IMG/VR virus record: IMGVR_UViG_3300029448_000100
Span: 1-43,064 of that record
Direction: 5' to 3' (one strand)
DNA from: a virus
DNA length: 43,064 nucleotides
Shown here: positions 29,074-39,900 of the stretch, in pieces
Position numbering within the stretch: the first letter of the stretch is position 1
Layout of the letters: every line of letters begins with the position of its first letter
Notes under the pieces: generated by a model
What the model was told of the DNA's origin: nothing
Databases searched by the model: none
What the model saw: the letters and a program-made list of their open reading frames with translations, nothing else
Translations under genes and position numbers: made by a program

Positions 29074-31387
29074 TAAGACAAAGAAAAAAGTAACAAAGAA
29101 TCCTCGCTCGACAAAGAGCGGGGCGACACCCTTGGCGGATGCCAGTTGGACGGCTTCACGCTGGAGTGAGAAGCCGCCTATGACCGAAGCCCCGCCGGTA
29201 TCTACAGACCGTGAGCGGCACGCCGTCTTCGGTCCTGATCAGCCAAGAGATCTGCCAAGGGACTTTCCGGTGGATTTTATTGGCCAAGAGCCGCGTCGGT
29301 TTGATGACCAAGGCAGGCCTCTGGATCAGACAGTGCCTCGGGGTCAACCTCGTGACCCGCAGCAGATTGCAGAGTATGAGCGAAACACTAGGCCCGCCAC
29401 CCCTAGTGAGGAGCGGAAGTTTTTAGAAGACTTTGACAACCAGCGTGCGATGGACGAGGCTCGTGCTATAGATACCGGGCCGATGCCTCGGGTGCCTACC
29501 CCATATGGATCGGCGGCATCAGACCCACGGCACCCGACGAATGCCACGGGGGGTCGCTTCCCCAGCATTGAACAGCAGGTTGCTGATGAGTATTTCAGTG
29601 GCAATATGGAGGCAATGGATAACGCTATCGCTATCGCTATGGAAAGCGAAGCCTCGCCAGACCAAGTGGAAGCCCGCCGCGTCAAGGCTGGAGACCCCAT
29701 TCCTCCCGGCGTGCTTGAAAAGGCGATCAAAGTAGAAGAGGCCCGAGTTGCCTCGCTTATCAATCAGGAAAGAGAAAAAAGGGCTAGGGCTGAGAGGGCC
29801 AAGGTTGACCCGTCAATAAAGATTATGGGTGAGGATAGTTATAGCCGCTACACCAATGAAACAGAAGATTGGATAGCCAGAAACAGAACTCAGGCTGACT
29901 CCAATGTCAGGCCTGAAAACAGAGAACTCTGGGCGATAGGGCAAAGGCAGCGTCGTGATCGAGTTGAGGCGGTTGCTGACGGTAGCAATGTCGGTGACAT
30001 GGAAAGCCTCACCCTGTTTGAGATGTGGAAACAAAGCGGGGGCAAGTGGGAAAACCCCAGCACTGGCGAGAAGATTCCATATCTAAGCATTCCGCGAGAT
30101 GCTCTCAAGGCTGCACAGCAATATGTCATTGAGTTTGGCCAACCCAAACCTGCTAAGACTACGCCGCTAGGGGGTGACAGTGCCATTAGAATTACAGAAG
30201 GCACCCGGTCGAACAACTACACCCCCGTACATATTCTTGCAACTCCAGATGAGCAGGCGGCTATGGGCAGGGGTGCCCCCATGTACCAGCGAACGCCCAG
30301 CGAAGAAGACGAGTACCAAGCGTCACAGGCGCCAAGACGGGAGGCTGCTTCCGATAGGCGGGATGCTTCCCGGCGAAGCGGGACTATCCGTGCGATCTCC
30401 CAGCGAGACCCAAACGCTCGCCGCGCCCTGCTTGACCGGGCAAATCAGAATCTCCCCGCTCACTTACAGGTCATGCCAGAGGAGGTTGGGCTTCCCGGAC
30501 GGCAGGTGCGCAACAAGATTCGTTCAGTTGAAAGCCTGAACCGACTCAGCATGCAGACCGCGATGCCGGGGGAGTTCCTTGATACCCCCCAAGGGTTGTT
30601 TTACGTTGGCAAAAACGGCGAACTGGCCCCCATGCTGAGAGATGACCGGGGCCGGGTTATTCCCGACGCTGATAGAATGTCGGAGCAGGACTTTACTGAC
30701 AACTATACGGGGCAGCAGCGCAGGACTGTGTCCCAGATGATCTTGTCAGGGGGTAACAATAATTACAGTGCTGAACAGAGAAAGATAATCAAGAGCCGGA
30801 GCATGATTAGTTCAAGCGAAGACTATAGCGATTCTGAAAAATCCAACGCCCTTGCGGATTTGAAGATTCGAGAGACATCGCTTCACCACCGATACTTGCA
30901 GGAGCAAGGCCCGGCGGACGCTGCCCCTGAAAGACTTGGTCAAATCCCTGAATTCTCGGCTCGTGAAATGGAAGAGCAGGTGAAAATTGAAAACGCAGCA
31001 ATCGCTAATCAACGAGCGAGGATAGCACTGGAACAGGAATTGAGAGACCATATTGGGAATCCGGGTGGTGATAAAGGACTTACCACTGTTGACACAAGCG
31101 GCCCCGCGACTGCCGCACTTGCTGCCCCACCTGCTGCCGCACTTGCTGCCCCACCTGCTGCCGCACCTCCTGATAATCCTGTGGAAGTAGGCGTGAAATT
31201 TGCGGAAGAATTAGGCCGCTCTCACAGGAATAAACCCGGCATCACAGTGGCAATTTTGAATGACGCTATTGAAAAATTCATGACGCAAACTAGAGTTGAG
31301 GACCGCAACCAGCGGCGGGATATGAAAGTCCTGATGATTGAAGCGTACAAAAAAGAAAACCCCGAACTTTTTAATCGGCAGAACTAA
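29066..31387 (+). CDS. Large disordered/internal virion protein, 773 residues
   Basis: ATG at 29066 overlaps the previous stop. Low hydrophobicity; rich in Pro, Arg, Glu and Gln; mostly disordered with some helices (PGVLEKAIKVEEARVASLINQEREKRARAERAK; ENAAIANQRARIALEQELRDH). Near 31111-31170 a short repeat gives AALAAPPAAALAAPPAAAPP. Such a protein in front of the 2837-residue one and sharing the operon is probably an internal or ejected virion component. Confidence 0.65.
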   Translation: MASKTKKKVTKNPRSTKSGATPLADASWTASRWSEKPPMTEAPPVSTDRERHAVFGPDQPRDLPRDFPVDFIGQEPRRFDDQGRPLDQTVPRGQPRDPQQIAEYERNTRPATPSEERKFLEDFDNQRAMDEARAIDTGPMPRVPTPYGSAASDPRHPTNATGGRFPSIEQQVADEYFSGNMEAMDNAIAIAMESEASPDQVEARRVKAGDPIPPGVLEKAIKVEEARVASLINQEREKRARAERAKVDPSIKIMGEDSYSRYTNETEDWIARNRTQADSNVRPENRELWAIGQRQRRDRVEAVADGSNVGDMESLTLFEMWKQSGGKWENPSTGEKIPYLSIPRDALKAAQQYVIEFGQPKPAKTTPLGGDSAIRITEGTRSNNYTPVHILATPDEQAAMGRGAPMYQRTPSEEDEYQASQAPRREAASDRRDASRRSGTIRAISQRDPNARRALLDRANQNLPAHLQVMPEEVGLPGRQVRNKIRSVESLNRLSMQTAMPGEFLDTPQGLFYVGKNGELAPMLRDDRGRVIPDADRMSEQDFTDNYTGQQRRTVSQMILSGGNNNYSAEQRKIIKSRSMISSSEDYSDSEKSNALADLKIRETSLHHRYLQEQGPADAAPERLGQIPEFSAREMEEQVKIENAAIANQRARIALEQELRDHIGNPGGDKGLTTVDTSGPATAALAAPPAAALAAPPAAAPPDNPVEVGVKFAEELGRSHRNKPGITVAILNDAIEKFMTQTRVEDRNQRRDMKVLMIEAYKKENPELFNRQN

Positions 31388-34300
31388 TGACACAGTTTCA
31401 ATCTGACCCATCCGAGTTGGCAAACTCTCTTAAAACCCGAGTCCCCACGAGGGGGGTTCAGCCTCCGCAGATTTCACCCGACGTTCCCAGTGGTGGCGGG
31501 ACAGATTTGGATGAGATCTATAACCGTGCTTTTGCTTTTGCGACTGGCGGTTCCCCCGCCCAGCCAAGCCAAGAGCCTGCAAGCCAAGAGGTGACGCTGG
31601 CAGAGAATCTGATGGCCCCAATCACTGAACCCTTGGACACATGGGGTACAGCGGCGGGCGTGATCTTCAGGTCTACGATCCCCAAGGTTATTGGTGCCTT
31701 GCAAGATACTGCGGCAACACTGGCCACCGACGCGATGGTGTCCGGCATGAAAAAGGGGGCAAAACTTGGCTCTCTTCTCGGCCTCCCAATAGGGACCACC
31801 GGTTACAAGACGTTCGACGAGTTGATCGAGGCTGAGAGAAGGCCAGAAGAAACCGACGCCATGTTTCTTTCTCGGTGGATGATCGAGCAAGGCGTTGAGA
31901 TGGAAAAACAGGGGGAGTCTTTTGCTGGCTGGCTGGCTCACGCACAAGGGGTTGCATTGCAAACCGGCGTCCAAGCCCAAGCGGACGCCAAAGACAATAG
32001 AGACTCTTTTATTGGATGGTCAAACGAGGATGGCAGATGGTTCACAATGTCAGCGGAGGAATACGCCGCTCATAACTTGAGGGGAGAAGCCAGCACTGAT
32101 CCGGGCATTCAAACCGGCATGTTCGTAGGCAACGCTGTGTCAAGTGCTGTTCCTAGTGCGCTTGCAATCATTAACCCCGCTTGGGGGAAAGCGGTCTTCG
32201 GTTCTTTCTTTGCCCAAGGATTCTCTCAGGGTGCACAGAAGTACGACGAGTACAAACTGGAAAGGGGCGAGCGCCCGGATGACACATCAAGAATTCTTCA
32301 TGGCACCGCCAGTGGTGCAGTAGAACTTATCTTTGAGATGCTTGGCGTCAAACTAAGCAAGAAGATTTTGAACGCCCGTCAGGCAAGTAAAGAGGCGGCA
32401 ATCAAAGCCTCGGAAGACCTCGGGACTGCTATTGTCACAGGCAGGGGTATCAGGGGTGCGATGAGCAGGTTTGCTGATTCGCACAAGTTCACCCCCGTCA
32501 TGACCAAGATTGCAGCCACCAATGCCGCAGAAGAGGTCGCGGTAACTCTCAGCAACAATGTAAGAGAAGTCGTTACATATGACGATGACTGGACGGCGAG
32601 GTCTCTTGCCCCAAGGATTTTTGAGGGCACCGCTTCCGCAGCGGCTGGCGGTGCTATTGGTGGTGCGGCGATTTCAGGGCCGGGCGCTCTGGCTACATCC
32701 ATGCAGTCCCCGGCTGACATTGCGGCCAGAGAGCAGGCGGCACGCCTTCGGATGGCAATGCCAGCAGATCCAAAGCCTGTGCCATCGGAAGGTTTTGCCG
32801 AGGGGGAAGTATCTCTCGAAGAAGATCCAGACGCAGACCCTGCCATTGCAGACCTTGCGCCTGTTTTTGATCAGAACGCCACCGCAGCCGAGCGAGCAGA
32901 AGCAAAGAAGAACGCCAAGAACGAGGGGCAGATTCCAGAGACGGGGGAACTTCCAACCACCTCCGAGGCTTTTGTGAGTGAGGAACACGCAGAAGACATC
33001 GCAAATAACCACCCCGCGTTAGCCCTAATCCTTCTTGATAAAGCCAGAGGAAACAAGGGGGGGCTGCCCCGAAGGCTTATGAACCTTGTCTACGCCGGAA
33101 GAAAAGGCAAGTCAGTTGACTCTTTGTCAGCCGAGCAGCGTCAAGAGTTTATCAAGAACCTTGAAAAAGCGGTGAGCAAACGCCGGAGATCGGTTCCTCT
33201 CAAGAGCCGGAGCGATGACAGCCTTAGCAATTCCCAGCAAATCCTTAAGAGAAAACGAAACCGAACCGAAGAGGACAACAAAGAACTAGAAAAGATTCGG
33301 AACGAAATCGACCGACGAAGTCGGGCAGCCCAGAAGGAGCAAGAGGCTGTGGCCAAGGATGAGGCCGAGCGGGGGAGTGTCGCAGAAGAAATCGAATCTG
33401 AGGTGGCAGAAGAATACGGAATCGAAGACGAAACAGGGGAGTTTGAAGAAGTCCCTCAGGCTGCCACCGAAGAGGCTGTTGAAGAGACTGCCGAAGAGAC
33501 TGCCGAAGAGGCTGCTGAAGAGGCTGTTGTTTCAGAGGAAGAGGTCGAGGCAGATGAGGCTAATATCCAGAAAATTGAAGCCCGTATCAACACGGCTGAA
33601 AGTGACCTTGAAAACGATTCGCTGAACGCCAGTGAGAAGAAGAAGATTAAGAGTAGACTTGCCACTCTGCTTAAAAAGTTTGACGAGGCAGTAGATAGTT
33701 ACAACAGCAAGTATGCCGAATATGGCTACGCATGGGAAACGCGGGCGGAATCGGCTGAACGAGAAGCAGAAGAAGCAGAACAGGCGGAAATGGACGCGGC
33801 GACAGCCGAAGCGGAAGAGATGGCTTCCGAATCAGACGCTCTTGCCGGTAAGTCTTCCGAGTCGCAAGCAACGATGGCGGCTGCAACAGAGGCAGAGGAT
33901 GCAGACACCGCAGCAAGGGCCAAGGAAGAGTTGGAAGAGACCGGCGACGAGGCGACTGGAGCCGTGGTTGAACGCCTGAACAAGGCGGGCAAGGCTGCAA
34001 GTGCAGCGGCTACAGTCAAGCCAGACCCGGCTGTGCCTGACAAGCCCAGCCCTGAGCAGGCAGACCCCGAAGCCCCCCTCGGTGTCTCAGGAATCCTCAA
34101 GAAGTTTGGTACTCGCCTTGGCATTCTTGCTGAAGGGGAAAGCGGTAAGCCTCTTTCGGAAATGTCAGATACCGAACTGATTGCTGAAGCCAAGAAAACC
34201 CCCGGACTACTTCAACCGAAGTACGCAACAAGGGGTGGGAAACTCAAAGAATCCAGAGCGTCAACTGTTGACATGATCATCGAAGCCCGAATGGCTGCGG

Positions 34301-37300
34301 TTGGCCTGAGTATTGAGACTCTGGAAAGTGCTGGGGTGTCAGGACGAGAAGCGGGCGACAAGGTTTTGCAGTACGCCCTTGCACCCCGCAGAAAGGGTGA
34401 CGGCAAAGGCTTTGTGAAGACAGTCATTAGCAAGCGGCTGTCCAAGGCTGGCTTAGGCGACACGATGGATGCTGCTGTGGAAGAAGGATTCGGCAAGGCA
34501 ACGAAGATGGAATCCAGCAAGGAATCTAAGAAGCCAACAAAGAAGGACAAGTCTGAATTTGAAACAGTAAAAGCAAGAAGGGAAGCCCAAGCGGCAGCCC
34601 GCCGAAAGAGAATTGAGGCCGCAAACGAGACGCTCAACCCTGACAGTATCGGGGTTGTTGGTGATCCCGTAGAACTTCCCGCCGATGAGACTGCGAAGAC
34701 GCGGGCGAAGCGAATCAAGGCGGGGGTCATCAAGGCCGAGCGGCGCAAGGCCGTAGGAGATATGTCCAAGGCTGAGTTGCTCGAAGAGATCGTTGACGAT
34801 TACGAAAGCGTTGACGAGTCTGGCCCGGCGGCTAACCCGCAGAAGAGAAAGAGCCTCAAGACAAAGGTTATCGGCTTGCTCCGTAGCGAGGGCGTCATGT
34901 GGCAGAAGCCTAAAGGCAAGGCCCAGATGGTTGAGATCGTCAACCGTATTCGCCAAGGAGAGTCAGCCTTTGACGGCAACCAACTGGCAACCCCAGAAAG
35001 CGAGATGACCCCCGGCCAGATTGAAGCCAAGAAGGCTCGACGCTTGGAAGAGGGGGAGGTTTCGGCTCGGCAGAAAGCAGAAGGCAAGAGGTCTGCCGAA
35101 GCGAGGCGTAAGGCTGGGAAAGAATACCGGGAAGCATTGGAAAGACAGCGGGCAAAAGAAGAGGGGCGTGGCACCGGCAAGCGCACCCTTCTGGAAGATG
35201 TCATGGATAGGGTTGCCGTCATGGTCGGGGCAAAGGGTGCCGTGGCAAGAAAGCGGGTAGATGATTTCATCGACCGATTCGAGCGCGGCGACATTGTGGG
35301 CAGGCCTAGCGCTGGCAAGAAAAACCGTAAGGGCGGAGTAAAGCGGTATTGGGCGAGGGCTTTTCGCCTGTCGCATATTGCCCAAGGCCCAGATGCGATC
35401 GTTAATGATCGTATGTCTCTTGAAGATTTTGCCCCAAGGCTTTGGGCTAGGATCAAAAACAACCTTGAGTCTGTGACAATCGGCAACGAGGCGTACTCTA
35501 CTGACGCTGCGCTTCCAGAAGATATGTCTCTGGCAGACATCGACGCGATGCTTGGCACTGACTTTACAAGCATGTTGGAAATCCCTGATGGGCCAGAGGC
35601 TGACGCTGTTGCCTATGACATCATCAAGATGGTCAACATGAGCGCCGAAGCAGGGCAGATAGCATCCGAAGGCAAGACATTGCTTCAGAAAATAAGCAAC
35701 GGCTTGATCCCTGTCTCGCTCAATCCGGTGACGGGCGAAATTACAATCGGCGAAGAGACCAAGCGTCCGGGTAAACCGGGAATGCAAGAAACGGAAGAAG
35801 GGGAAAGGCAGCGTGATGACAGTTGGGACATTCCCGAAGACCCCACGGTTACTTTTGTGGCTGACCCCAATCAGGAGGCCGAGGGCAGCGAGACTGACCC
35901 TGCAACCTTGGATGCAATCCTTGACGAAGAGGCAGAGGATGGCGACTCGCCGCTTGAGATGTGGTCAAGAGATGAGGGTGCGGTCACTACAACAGTTGTT
36001 CACCCCGATGACGTAGAGGCTATTGTGGAAGAGGTCGGTCTCTGGCAAGATGTTCGGGCTATCTGGAGAAACATTACAGGCAAGTTCGTTGGACCCGGCG
36101 GCACGTTTTCTGACTTCCTTGATTCGAGAATCTCCGCCGCCGAGATGAACCGGCAGGGTACTCAGGTCACCCAAGAAGAGGCTAATACCGAGATCGAGGG
36201 GGCCATCAAGAGTAGCGAGGGAAAGAAGGTTGGACTGAAGAAGGGTGACCTTGTTGCTGTTCCCGACTCAGAGGCAAACAAGGTTGAACTTGACATTGTC
36301 AAGAGGTGGAGGGCGAAGGGGCGTCGGGTTATTCTGATGCGAGCCAACACTGCTCGTGGTCATCAGATCAATGGCTTTGTATCCAAGGATTCAAACACGA
36401 TTTACGTTCGGGTTTCAAGCCTTGGCCCGAATATGTTCTCAAACATCAAGGACAGATCCGCCCGAAGTGCTATCGAAAAAGAGTATGGAAGGATCATGCT
36501 GCAAATCGTGCGGCACGAGAACTTCCATCTCATTGAGAGAGACCCCGACCAGCAGGCCTATGTCTTGCTTGTTGACAATTATCTCAACCGTTCTACCGAT
36601 GCGGGTTTTGCTGACGCTTTTGAAAGCGAAGAGGCCGCGTTCGCATACGCAACCGAAACCCTTGGCATGAGCGAGGGGACCGCAAGAGAGGCGGCCCAAA
36701 CCAAGGGTGGCCGAGCGAAGATTGTCTCGGAACTCAGGGCTGAGGCAGCATCAGAGATCGACGCACTCAGGAGATCGGGAGGTGAATCTCTGTTGATCAA
36801 CCGGGGCCTAATTGACCAGACTATGGACCGTGTGCGGCGAGTGTTTGCAAGGGCTGGGTTCCGGGGGACTCAAGCAAAGAACGCACTCCAGATGATTGAG
36901 TTTGATCTCAAGTTGGATGTAGCACAGTCTGCTATTCGGGCAAGGCAAGCAGCCGAGGCTGGTGGCAAAAAGATTGGCAAACTGTCCCCCGTAAGGTTCT
37001 CGGCAGACCTTGATATTGACGGGCAGCCAGTGTTCCACAACGCTGAAAGTGATCAGGTACTGTTCTCAATGGCATGGGCGGCGGAACAGAAGGATGTTCT
37101 TCAGCAGCGACAGAAGTGGCAAGACAGGAACATCAGGCTTCGCAAGGTGGTCGATGGTATCGAGACGGATATCGGGGCAAAGATTCCTGACAATATAAAT
37201 CCATCCCAACTGTTAGACATCACGCCGGGGTTGCTTGCACGGCAGTCCGAGGGATTCATGGCTGGCAAGTTCAGGCCGCTGCTCAGACGAATGGCAGCGG

Positions 37301-39900
37301 TTGGGGTTTCTCCTTCTGAGATGGGTCGGTATCTTCACGCCAAGCATGCTGAAGAAGCAAATAAATACTTGGCCGAAAACAAATCGAAGGGGTCTACCGC
37401 AGAGGTCACCTCTGGCATGACCAATGATCAGGCCGAGGCTATTATCAAGGAGTTCGAGGAGGACCACGGAAGCCAGTTGGATGCCGTAAAGGAGATTGCA
37501 GAAGAGTTTCAGGACATTACACGGGAGACGCTTGAAATCCAGAGGAAGGCTGGCCTGATCACGCAGAAAGACTACGACCGAATCAAAGAGAAGTACAAGA
37601 ACTACGTTCCCCTTGTTGACCTGACAAGGAGTGACGAGAAGTTCGTTGACTCTCCCGAGTTCAGCCAGATCGGCAACGCCATGCTTCACAGGCAAGGGCG
37701 AGAAGACAACGTCCTAGAGATGAACGATAAGGAGCAGGCCAAGTTCTTTGGTGGAATTCTCGCAAGCATTGCAGCCCAGAGAGGCCGAGTGATGCGTAAC
37801 ACCCTGCGGAATAACACTCTGATCAGACTGATGCGTCTCGCTGAGGCATACCCTGAACTAGGGTTCGAGGTAATCGAGGGGAAAAGAAACAAGGATGGCA
37901 GCCTCAAAAGAGAGGCTCTCAAGGGCACCCCTGTTGCTGTTGTCAGGCTTGACAAGGACACGGTCTTGTTTGGAAAGCCATTCAGGAAAGGCGAGGAGGT
38001 TGTTGTAAAAATTACCGACCCCGAGATCGCCAAGATGCTAAACACGAGGGCTTCAAGGCTGGAAGATATCTCTGAAGCAAGTGGTTTTCGATTGATTGTT
38101 GCCGCAGCAACGAAGTTCACCAGTGCCAAGCGAGCACTTGCTACTAGGTTCAGTGTCAACTTCATCCTGCCCAACCCGGTCAGAGACATGCTGGGCGCAA
38201 ACGCCTCGATGGCTGCGATAGGTTTGGAAACATCCATCCCGCAGTTGGTCAAGGGTGCGATCGTTTCTTTCCCGACCATTCTCGCTAACACTGTGGGTGC
38301 TAGGTTTGGGCGTCTGGACACCAGTGATCCCCAGTACCAAGAGTACATCGACTCCGGGGCAAGGCAGAGTTCTTATCGAATCCAGTCCCCAGAAGATATG
38401 TACAGGTTGATCGAAAGAGATGTCAAGGCGGCATCCCGCAAAACCAAGGGGGGCAGGATCGCATCTGTTGCCGGTGCTCCGATTGCTCCGGTGAAACTTG
38501 TGGGTGCTGTACTGTCTGACTTGACCAACACTCTCGATGACATGGTCAGGTTCTCTGCGTGGAAAATGGCGAGAGCACAGGGTATGACTACCCAGCAGGC
38601 CACGGCGTTCAGCCGGGATGCAACCGTTGACTTCTCAAGGCATGGCGACCTTGGTGCGGCGTTCAACCAAGTGTTCGCGTTCTCAAATGTCGGTACTCAG
38701 GCGGGCGAGAAGTTGTACCGAATGTCTAGGAGTGGGAAAATGCGGAAGGTCGCAGCCCCGTTTATCAAAATGGGCCTGCTTCAGTCCTTGCTATGTGCCC
38801 TGTGCTTTGACGATGAAGAGTATGAAAACATCCGCGAGGATATCAAGCGGGGCAACCTTGTCTTGCCGATCCCCGGCATGAAGAATGAAGACGGCAGCCA
38901 GTATTACTTTACAATGCCCCTAGCCTATGGCCTCAACAGCATCCACAATGCAACAAGGCTTATCGGTGACTCGATCATGCGTCCCGCAATGGGAAGTTCC
39001 GGGCCGGGATTTGCTCGCATAGTTTCCGAGATGGCAAGCAGTATTTCCCAGATCAGCCCTGTTCACTCGGGAGACATACTTGCCCCCAAATCAAAGGTGC
39101 CGAAGGCCAACGTGCTGGTGGGGCTTCCGGGCGACATGGCGGTGCAGTCATCTAACTTCTGGATGACACTTGCACCCGACATTCTAGATCCCCTCGTGGA
39201 AGCGGCCACCGGATTCGACTGGACGGGAAGGCCCATCTGGCAGAGATCCTTCGATGACTCAACTCCTGACGCCCGAGGAAAACTCAAGCGGAGTACGTCG
39301 CCTATCTATGGTGATGTCGCTAGGCTTATCGGTGATGCCACGGGGGGGAATGAGGCTGGAACAATCGCGGGCAAAGTGGACCTCGCCCCGGAGACGTATC
39401 AATTCTTGATGGCTCGTACTTTGTTTGGGCCAGCACAAACACTGAACCGGGTGTCGAGCCAGATCTACAAGGTGATAACAGGTGAACAAGAAACAGCCTT
39501 TGGGATAGAAGACCCGAACAGGATTCCAGTTCTGAGAAGGTTTGTAGGCAAGACAGATTCAAGAAGCATGAACACTACGAGGTTCTACGAGTTCTTCAAT
39601 GAACTGAAGTTGGCCAAGAAGAATGACAAGATATACGGAGAAGAAAGAGAAGCGGGGAACCTGTCTACCACCGAAGAAATCTTTGAGTTCTTTGGGGGCA
39701 AGGATGTAATCAAAAGGAACCAGAAGATCCTTGAACTTTCCAAGGATAAGACGGTCGCAGCCATCCTTACGAACATCCCGAAGTTGTCAAAGTTGGAGAC
39801 AGAAGCAAGGAGAGATGGCGACTGGGAAAAACTCAGAGCCATCGAGGCCGAAAGACAGAAAGAGTTTGCGTATATCAGGAAGGTTTACAGCCCGGAATGA
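31387..39900 (+). CDS. Giant polyvalent/ejection protein with zincin and LPD38-like parts
   Basis: 2837 residues, the largest gene. ATG at 31387 overlaps the previous TAA. Residues about 245-460 are Ala/Gly-rich, partly hydrophobic helices typical of ejected pore-forming proteins. Residues about 550-900 are highly charged, with an AEET-type repeat at 33475-33528. A zincin-like motif HENFH is at 1710-1714 in the phrase IVRHENFHLIE. Around 1890-2080 a KWQDRNIRLRK…RYLHAKHAEEAN…QKDYDRIKEKYKNYVPL region matches the widespread large polyvalent phage protein pattern. Residues 2250-2440 (FSVNFILPNPVRDML…RHGDLGAAFNQVFAF) resemble LPD38. The protein is probably packed inside the head and injected; peptidase activity may help DNA entry. 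No RNA polymerase motif was seen. Confidence 0.8.
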   Translation: MTQFQSDPSELANSLKTRVPTRGVQPPQISPDVPSGGGTDLDEIYNRAFAFATGGSPAQPSQEPASQEVTLAENLMAPITEPLDTWGTAAGVIFRSTIPKVIGALQDTAATLATDAMVSGMKKGAKLGSLLGLPIGTTGYKTFDELIEAERRPEETDAMFLSRWMIEQGVEMEKQGESFAGWLAHAQGVALQTGVQAQADAKDNRDSFIGWSNEDGRWFTMSAEEYAAHNLRGEASTDPGIQTGMFVGNAVSSAVPSALAIINPAWGKAVFGSFFAQGFSQGAQKYDEYKLERGERPDDTSRILHGTASGAVELIFEMLGVKLSKKILNARQASKEAAIKASEDLGTAIVTGRGIRGAMSRFADSHKFTPVMTKIAATNAAEEVAVTLSNNVREVVTYDDDWTARSLAPRIFEGTASAAAGGAIGGAAISGPGALATSMQSPADIAAREQAARLRMAMPADPKPVPSEGFAEGEVSLEEDPDADPAIADLAPVFDQNATAAERAEAKKNAKNEGQIPETGELPTTSEAFVSEEHAEDIANNHPALALILLDKARGNKGGLPRRLMNLVYAGRKGKSVDSLSAEQRQEFIKNLEKAVSKRRRSVPLKSRSDDSLSNSQQILKRKRNRTEEDNKELEKIRNEIDRRSRAAQKEQEAVAKDEAERGSVAEEIESEVAEEYGIEDETGEFEEVPQAATEEAVEETAEETAEEAAEEAVVSEEEVEADEANIQKIEARINTAESDLENDSLNASEKKKIKSRLATLLKKFDEAVDSYNSKYAEYGYAWETRAESAEREAEEAEQAEMDAATAEAEEMASESDALAGKSSESQATMAAATEAEDADTAARAKEELEETGDEATGAVVERLNKAGKAASAAATVKPDPAVPDKPSPEQADPEAPLGVSGILKKFGTRLGILAEGESGKPLSEMSDTELIAEAKKTPGLLQPKYATRGGKLKESRASTVDMIIEARMAAVGLSIETLESAGVSGREAGDKVLQYALAPRRKGDGKGFVKTVISKRLSKAGLGDTMDAAVEEGFGKATKMESSKESKKPTKKDKSEFETVKARREAQAAARRKRIEAANETLNPDSIGVVGDPVELPADETAKTRAKRIKAGVIKAERRKAVGDMSKAELLEEIVDDYESVDESGPAANPQKRKSLKTKVIGLLRSEGVMWQKPKGKAQMVEIVNRIRQGESAFDGNQLATPESEMTPGQIEAKKARRLEEGEVSARQKAEGKRSAEARRKAGKEYREALERQRAKEEGRGTGKRTLLEDVMDRVAVMVGAKGAVARKRVDDFIDRFERGDIVGRPSAGKKNRKGGVKRYWARAFRLSHIAQGPDAIVNDRMSLEDFAPRLWARIKNNLESVTIGNEAYSTDAALPEDMSLADIDAMLGTDFTSMLEIPDGPEADAVAYDIIKMVNMSAEAGQIASEGKTLLQKISNGLIPVSLNPVTGEITIGEETKRPGKPGMQETEEGERQRDDSWDIPEDPTVTFVADPNQEAEGSETDPATLDAILDEEAEDGDSPLEMWSRDEGAVTTTVVHPDDVEAIVEEVGLWQDVRAIWRNITGKFVGPGGTFSDFLDSRISAAEMNRQGTQVTQEEANTEIEGAIKSSEGKKVGLKKGDLVAVPDSEANKVELDIVKRWRAKGRRVILMRANTARGHQINGFVSKDSNTIYVRVSSLGPNMFSNIKDRSARSAIEKEYGRIMLQIVRHENFHLIERDPDQQAYVLLVDNYLNRSTDAGFADAFESEEAAFAYATETLGMSEGTAREAAQTKGGRAKIVSELRAEAASEIDALRRSGGESLLINRGLIDQTMDRVRRVFARAGFRGTQAKNALQMIEFDLKLDVAQSAIRARQAAEAGGKKIGKLSPVRFSADLDIDGQPVFHNAESDQVLFSMAWAAEQKDVLQQRQKWQDRNIRLRKVVDGIETDIGAKIPDNINPSQLLDITPGLLARQSEGFMAGKFRPLLRRMAAVGVSPSEMGRYLHAKHAEEANKYLAENKSKGSTAEVTSGMTNDQAEAIIKEFEEDHGSQLDAVKEIAEEFQDITRETLEIQRKAGLITQKDYDRIKEKYKNYVPLVDLTRSDEKFVDSPEFSQIGNAMLHRQGREDNVLEMNDKEQAKFFGGILASIAAQRGRVMRNTLRNNTLIRLMRLAEAYPELGFEVIEGKRNKDGSLKREALKGTPVAVVRLDKDTVLFGKPFRKGEEVVVKITDPEIAKMLNTRASRLEDISEASGFRLIVAAATKFTSAKRALATRFSVNFILPNPVRDMLGANASMAAIGLETSIPQLVKGAIVSFPTILANTVGARFGRLDTSDPQYQEYIDSGARQSSYRIQSPEDMYRLIERDVKAASRKTKGGRIASVAGAPIAPVKLVGAVLSDLTNTLDDMVRFSAWKMARAQGMTTQQATAFSRDATVDFSRHGDLGAAFNQVFAFSNVGTQAGEKLYRMSRSGKMRKVAAPFIKMGLLQSLLCALCFDDEEYENIREDIKRGNLVLPIPGMKNEDGSQYYFTMPLAYGLNSIHNATRLIGDSIMRPAMGSSGPGFARIVSEMASSISQISPVHSGDILAPKSKVPKANVLVGLPGDMAVQSSNFWMTLAPDILDPLVEAATGFDWTGRPIWQRSFDDSTPDARGKLKRSTSPIYGDVARLIGDATGGNEAGTIAGKVDLAPETYQFLMARTLFGPAQTLNRVSSQIYKVITGEQETAFGIEDPNRIPVLRRFVGKTDSRSMNTTRFYEFFNELKLAKKNDKIYGEEREAGNLSTTEEIFEFFGGKDVIKRNQKILELSKDKTVAAILTNIPKLSKLETEARRDGDWEKLRAIEAERQKEFAYIRKVYSPE
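33475..33528 (+). repeat. Imperfect 12-base tandem repeat encoding Ala-Glu-Glu-Thr/Ala
   Basis: About four to five units of a GCTGxxGAAGAG-type 12-mer give AVEETAEETAEEAAEEAV, part of an acidic linker of the giant protein. Confidence 0.8.

Noticed and set aside
31387-39900. Virion RNA polymerase as in N4-like phages
   Set aside because: Size is similar but no polymerase motif was seen; zincin and LPD38-like parts explain the conserved segments.
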